Shown in pieces: positions 60,101-64,000 of a stretch of DNA of 64,000 nucleotides (position 1 is its first letter; every line of letters starts with the position of its first letter). The notes under the pieces are model-generated. The model worked only from the letters and a program-made list of their open reading frames with translations, did no database searches and was not told the origin of the DNA. Source of the DNA: Stenogyne calaminthoides (lineage: Eukaryota; Streptophyta; Magnoliopsida; Lamiales; Lamiaceae); assembly GCA_037126765.1 (NCBI GenBank), contig JBBCBC010000012.1, positions 3,844,001 through 3,908,000 on the forward strand, given 5' to 3'. The position numbers were made by a program, and so were the translations under genes.

Positions 60101-60195
60101 CCAATTGTACTAACTATTGGTATGAGTTTCAACCCAAACACCTACATTGGGTGCAATGTGAATATTGGTGGTGTCAACACAAACAGAGATGGAAT
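57123..60195 (+). pseudogene. MULE transposase, catalytic domain deleted
   Basis: Exon 1 57123-57357 and exon 2 from 57455 join in phase (GT-AG) and give the PB1-like N-terminal domain of plant MULEs (YTIKMHHGGAM ... LGYSGTKVYYGLGK). TAA at 57880-57882 interrupts it. After an acidic stretch, 58115-58840 encodes the MuDR DNA-binding zinc domain (FPTKKLFKEAV, RIYARCRQDGCDWHI, NPDHNCARQ), stopped by TAG at 58838-58840 and frameshifted near 58925. At about 59040 the text passes from FKSGMRPW straight into the C-terminal ELWVETGYIPPLPPNFG and a zinc knuckle (FNFCKEESHNREGC), so the DDE and SWIM domains are missing. A possible intron spans 59403-59469. Confidence 0.85.
59681..59869 (+). mobile_element. 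tRNA-derived SINE in the MULE
   Basis: A 190-base unit that breaks the MULE coding text (before: ASAASSS, after: SAMEPANDQ). It has an RNA polymerase III B box GGTTCGATTCC at 59734-59744, an A-box-like TTAGCCCACCTGACC about 45 bases upstream, and ends in a run of 13 A. AAGT at both ends may be a short remnant of the target duplication. Confidence 0.75.
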
Positions 60196-61903
60196 TGTTG
60201 GGGAATTATTTGCCCGGATCTATTTGGGATGATATTTAAATACAAATTTAATTCTTACAATTATTACTAGCATGAATTAATCCTATATTAATTCAAATAA
60301 TAATTTCAACAACAATCATGCACATAATATAATCACGTAAATCCTACGCATGCGGAATTTCTAGGAATTTACGCGGGCGTACCTTTTGACGAATCAACGC
60401 GGAGAAGATGAGTACCCGTTCAACGAACAAACCCAAAGTACTTCTCAAGTATTCCTACGTCCTTGTCCGATAATCCGGTGGGAGGATGCTCATGAACAAT
60501 TAACAAAAGGGAAAAAGAAAAATATGTTGCACCACCTTTGTAGATTTCTAATTTTTCCAACTCATGGAACTGTGTTGGAGATGAAAATTTCATCCCCTAT
60601 TTATAAACATAGAGGGGGACGAAAATTTAGGGCTTATTGGCTCATGGGAAATTTCATTGTATCTTCTCCAAGATACAATCTTGAATATATCTCATATATT
60701 CTATTTCCCAAAATAAATCCCAACAAAATCTTCTCCTCTATTTTTATATGGAATTTTCGAAAATTCCTAGGAGAGAGAATCAAGATTTTATTTCCTTGAA
60801 TTTATGAGATAAGCTTGTATTCCAAGAATACTTATCTTTTCCATAAAATCTTTTCAAGAAAAATCAAGAAAATATTCTTTCCTTTTCTTTTCTCCCTTAT
60901 TTTCGAAAAATAGGAAAATTAGGCAACAATAATTTCTTTTATTTTAATCACCATTTTCAGTTATTGGACTTTATATTTGGGCTACTTGTGGGACCTTTAG
61001 GAAAATTAAGATTGGACCTTCCAATGGGCTCATGAATTATCAATATTGAGCCACAATATTATTCAGTCCATTAATATTAATTAATTCCACTATAAAATTA
61101 ATATTACACTATCCATCTTAACCCATATTACTGTAATATGGCTCCCGGTTATTATTTCCCGTGTTTAAAATTATCCAGTCCATTAATTAATTTAAGCCAC
61201 TGAAAAGCTTTATATTAATTAATATTTTTTTCCTTGGAGTAAGAACAACTCAACATTATTATCCATACCGAAAACTAATTCCACTTTCAAGATTTGGTAT
61301 GATAAAACTTTTGAGCCCACCAAGGGGACAAATCCCGCAAGACGTACTTGCACACGATTCTCTGTATTAAATCTTAGCAATCGTCATGTAAATAATAATA
61401 TTTCCCAAAGCATAAAGTATTTAATCGCATTGATTCTTTACCCAACATGAATCAAAGCAATAATAATTAATTACACACGATCCTATTTAAGGGATAGAGA
61501 TTAAGAAACAATCAGCCACTGAGGTCTAATTCTTCCACTTTCAGTACTAAATAATTTATCCTCGATGTAGGTCCTATTCAGCGCATCATAATGCACTAGT
61601 GCAATCTCTTGGTCAAGACAAATCAATCTGAGTCTTACATTTCAACCTTTCATGATGGATTGTTCATCTCCATCTAGGTTGTGAATTTGTACTTATTTAC
61701 AAGGGACTGTTAATGTGATCCTCTGTGATCTAGTATCACCACATTAACTACAATTTAACTTGTACTATTATTTGTGCAGTAAATATATATATCACTCAAT
61801 CATATTTAAAGCAACAGTGATAAATAATTTATTTCAGTAAATAAGACAGAAATTTAGTTTGGTTATACAAAGTAAAAACATACTTTCCAGTATAACCCCA
61901 ACA
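60196..61903 (-). repeat. 3' LTR of the minus-strand Copia X element
   Basis: Plus-strand edges TGTTGGGGAATTATTTG and CAGTATAACCCCAACA, 1708 bases. It interrupts the MULE gene after NTNRDGI. Confidence 0.88.
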
Positions 61904-62021
61904 ATCTCCCACTTATACTCAAAGTCTACTTTTAAGTGTACTACAACATGTCTCATGTTCTACGTGACATCTAATGTCACCTACATGAACTTAATAACTT
62001 TCTCCCACTTATACTCAAAGT
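61904..62021 (-). promoter_or_regulatory. Duplicated polypurine tract region
   Basis: The 21-base word TCTCCCACTTATACTCAAAGT occurs at 61905-61925 next to the LTR and again at 62001-62021, 96 bases away. Its complement contains the AAGTGGGAGA polypurine tract, so the element has two candidate tracts. Confidence 0.85.
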
Positions 62022-62023
62022 AG

Positions 62024-63458
62024 ATTGGCAACGCTCTTGACACTCATTCCTTCCACACGTCTCTCGAATGTATTTTGAGGCAGACCCTTTGTGAATGGAT
62101 CTACTAGGTTGTCTTCCGACTCGATCTTTTTCACCTCTATATCTCCTCTCTTAAAAATTTCTTGTATAAGATGGTACTTCCTCTCAATGTGTTTGCTGGC
62201 CTTGTGGGCTCTTGGTTCCCTTGAATTTGCAACTGCTCCGGCAATATCACAATAAACCGTGATGGTGCTGGGTAAATCCGGAACTACATCCAAGTCCACT
62301 AAGAAGTTCTTGAGTCAAACCATTTCTTTCGTCGCTTCACAAGTAGCTACATATTCGGCTTCCATGGTAGAATCTGCGATGCATTTCTGCTTAACGCTTC
62401 TCCATGTCATGGCTCCTCCTCCCATGCAAAACACACTACCCAAGGTAGATTTTCTGGAATTTAAGTCTGATTGGAAATCTGAGTCCGTGTAATTGATGGG
62501 GATTAGATTGTCTGATTGATGAACCAACATTTTATCTCGAGTTCTTTTCTGATACTTCAGAATGTTTTTAACTGCAGTACAATGCTCTTTCCCTGGGTTA
62601 CTCTAATATCTCGCTACCATGCCAACGGCAAAGCAGATATCTGGCCTCATGCACAGCATTGCATACATAAGGCTTCCGACCGCCGAAGCATAAAGAATGT
62701 CTTTCATGTCATCTATCTCCTTTTGTGTCTTAGGGCACATTTCCTTGGATAGATGGATTCCATGCTTGAAAGGTACAAAACCTTTCTTGGAATTTTGTAT
62801 GCTGAATCGCTTCAAGACAATATCTGTGTATGAAGTTTGCGACAAACCTATCATCATTTTCTTACAATCTCGAGTGATCTTGATCCCAAGGATGTGACCG
62901 GCTTCCCCTAAGTCCTACATATCAAACTATTTTGATAGCCATGCCCTCATGTCTGACAACTCCTTTACATCGTTCCCGATGAGCAGAATATCGTCTATGT
63001 ATAGTACTAAGAATACCAAGGCAGTTCCGACACACTTTCTGTACACACAACTCTCAAACTCATTTTGATCAAAACCATAAGACTTTATAACCTGATCAAA
63101 ACATTGGTTCCAAGCACGGGATGCTTGCTTCAGTCCAGAGATGGACTTTTTGAGCTTGCAAAGGAGATGTTCTTGGCCTTTTTCAACAAAGCCTTCGGGT
63201 TGTTGCATATAGATTTATTCCTCAAGACTTCCGTTAAGGAAAGCTATCTTGACATTCATTTGTCAGATCTCAAAATCAAGATGTGCAACTATCGGCAAGA
63301 GAATACGGATGGATTTAAGCATAACTACAGGCGAAAAGGTTTCCTCATAATCGATCCCTTCTTTTTTAGTGTATCCTTTTGCCACAAGTCTAGCCTTGAA
63401 GGTCTCTACCTTCCCGTCCGATCCTCTTTTTCTCTTGTATATCCACTTGCATCCAATT
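62024..63458 (-). pseudogene. Copia X reverse transcriptase and RNase H, broken
   Basis: One continuous minus-strand frame from 63458 to about 62024. Recognisable: CKWIYKRKRG, LNGSLEE, CKLKKSISGLKQASRAWN, the active site LYIDDILLIGND (about 62975-63010), DLGEAGHILGIK, YASAVGSLMYAM, then RNase H (YTDSDFQSDLNS, ADSTMEAEYVA) and FTKGLPQNTF. Stops lie near 63205-63215, at 62927, near 62915, at 62603-62605 and at 62315-62317. Integrase and gag are outside the retained part. Better preserved than the 18.6-21.5 kb copy. Confidence 0.9.
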
Positions 63459-64000
63459 TAGAGGTGCTCACGGTTCCGGAACTGCCGGTTCCAAAATTTC
63501 GGGAGGTGGAACTGGAACCGAACCGTGGCTAAGGCAATTTCGGTTCGGTTCCCGAACCGGCGGTTCCGAACCACCGGTTCCGCCGGTTTTGTTTTTGTTT
63601 TTTTTTTTTTTTAATTTTTTTTTCTTGTGTTTCTTAGTTTTTTTATCTAAAATTTGAAGGAATGTATAAATGGATTGGACATTGTTAACATGAGAATTTA
63701 AATTGAAGATTACATTAATAATTGAAGTATTACAAATTAGTAAATTGGAATTTGAACTATTACAAAATAATTGAACTATTACAAATTAGTAATTCTAACT
63801 TAAAATAAGCTAGTAATCTATTATTATAAATTAATTGAACTATTACAAATTGAACTATAAACTATTTTGAATTAGTAATTAGTTTACAATTAAACTTAAA
63901 ATTTTAAAAATAAATTTTGGGGGGGGGTTTAAAGAAATTGGACTTGAGCTTAAATTTAAGAAATAAACTTAGAAATTCTAAGTTTGAAACTTAAAATTAA
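63459..64000. mobile_element. hAT-like element, right end outside window
   Basis: Starts TAGAGGTGCTCACGGTTCCGG inside the Copia reverse transcriptase code; TAG/CAGGGGTG-like ends are typical of hAT. Subterminal GGTTCCGGAACYGGCGGTTCC words are dense to about 63585, then a T-tract and AT-rich DNA (short AACTATTACAAATTAG repeats at 63720-63860). No coding seen to the window end. Confidence 0.65.

Larger units (their letters stand above)
56761..60195 (+). mobile_element. MULE (Mutator-like element), 3' end cut off
   Basis: Begins near 56761 with TTTGGTCCC-type terminal sequence (GTTTTGGTCCCACAGG, then two further TTTGGTCCC copies up to 56870), followed by a transposase-derived gene. The right part is interrupted by a Copia LTR at 60196, so no matching right terminal repeat or 9-bp duplication can be tested. 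Internal deletion has removed the catalytic domain; a SINE sits in the 3' part. Confidence 0.75.
60196..63458 (-). mobile_element. Copia X element, minus strand, truncated
   Basis: 3' LTR (60196-61903), polypurine tract, then RNase H and reverse transcriptase read on the minus strand. The upstream parts are cut off by an hAT-like element at 63459. Its LTR end (GATCCGGGCAA...TTCCCCAACA on the minus strand) matches the solo LTR at 33010-33059 more closely than LTR X1. Confidence 0.88.

Noticed and set aside
1..64000. CRISPR-like arrays, phage or bacterial defence systems
   Set aside because: None present: repeats found are transposon termini or short tandem arrays in eukaryotic nuclear DNA.

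Overview
This is a stretch of plant nuclear DNA, most likely from a eudicot. The evidence is a 17-exon nuclear gene for chloroplast ribonuclease J with the plant-only GT-1 (trihelix) tail, nested Copia and Gypsy LTR retrotransposons with plant-type primer sites (initiator tRNA-Met-like and tRNA-Asp), a plant MULE with a PB1-like N-terminus, Stowaway-type MITEs and a tRNA-derived SINE. I cannot name the species. I see no bacterial genes, CRISPR array or viral genome.

Layout. Bases 1-8252 hold a degraded plus-strand Copia element (family A): partial 5' LTR, gag and pol with several breaks, and a full 3' LTR carrying a 156-bp MITE. A short GGTC/CACAGG repeat and an LTR-like fragment follow (8253-8730). 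From 8731 to 35993 there is one old minus-strand Gypsy element of the Athila/Tat type (called G0), hit repeatedly. Its pol and gag lie at 8731-14189, its tRNA-Asp primer site at 24323-24340, and its 5' LTR at 24347-35993. Between leader and primer site sits a 10-kb Copia block (14318-24317, family X) bracketed by CCTAG. This block is a rearranged LTR-internal-LTR array containing a second copy of the G0 gag. The G0 LTR itself holds a Copia X solo LTR (24395-33059, target duplication CGTTG). That solo LTR holds a non-autonomous Gypsy with both LTRs (24689-31509). The G0 LTR also carries a 1.24-kb hAT-like element (34659-35899, 8-bp duplication).

Bases 35994-43848 are AT-rich intergenic DNA with small inverted-repeat elements, a 193-bp tandem duplication, a broken fragment of an IDD/SGR5-like zinc-finger gene (37932-38336) and a 514-bp near-palindrome (41787-42300).

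The one intact host gene is RNase J, minus strand, 43849-56093: 17 exons that splice in phase to an 876-residue protein with a plastid-type N-terminus, metallo-beta-lactamase/beta-CASP core and GT-1 domain. Its introns carry at least seven MITE-like insertions.

Downstream on the plus strand (56761-60195) is a MULE whose transposase has lost its catalytic domain and has taken a SINE. It is cut by the LTR of a minus-strand Copia X element (60196-63458), itself cut by an hAT-like element running off the window end. The window reads as a single conserved housekeeping gene flanked on both sides by transposon nests; apart from RNase J nothing here looks translatable into an intact known protein.
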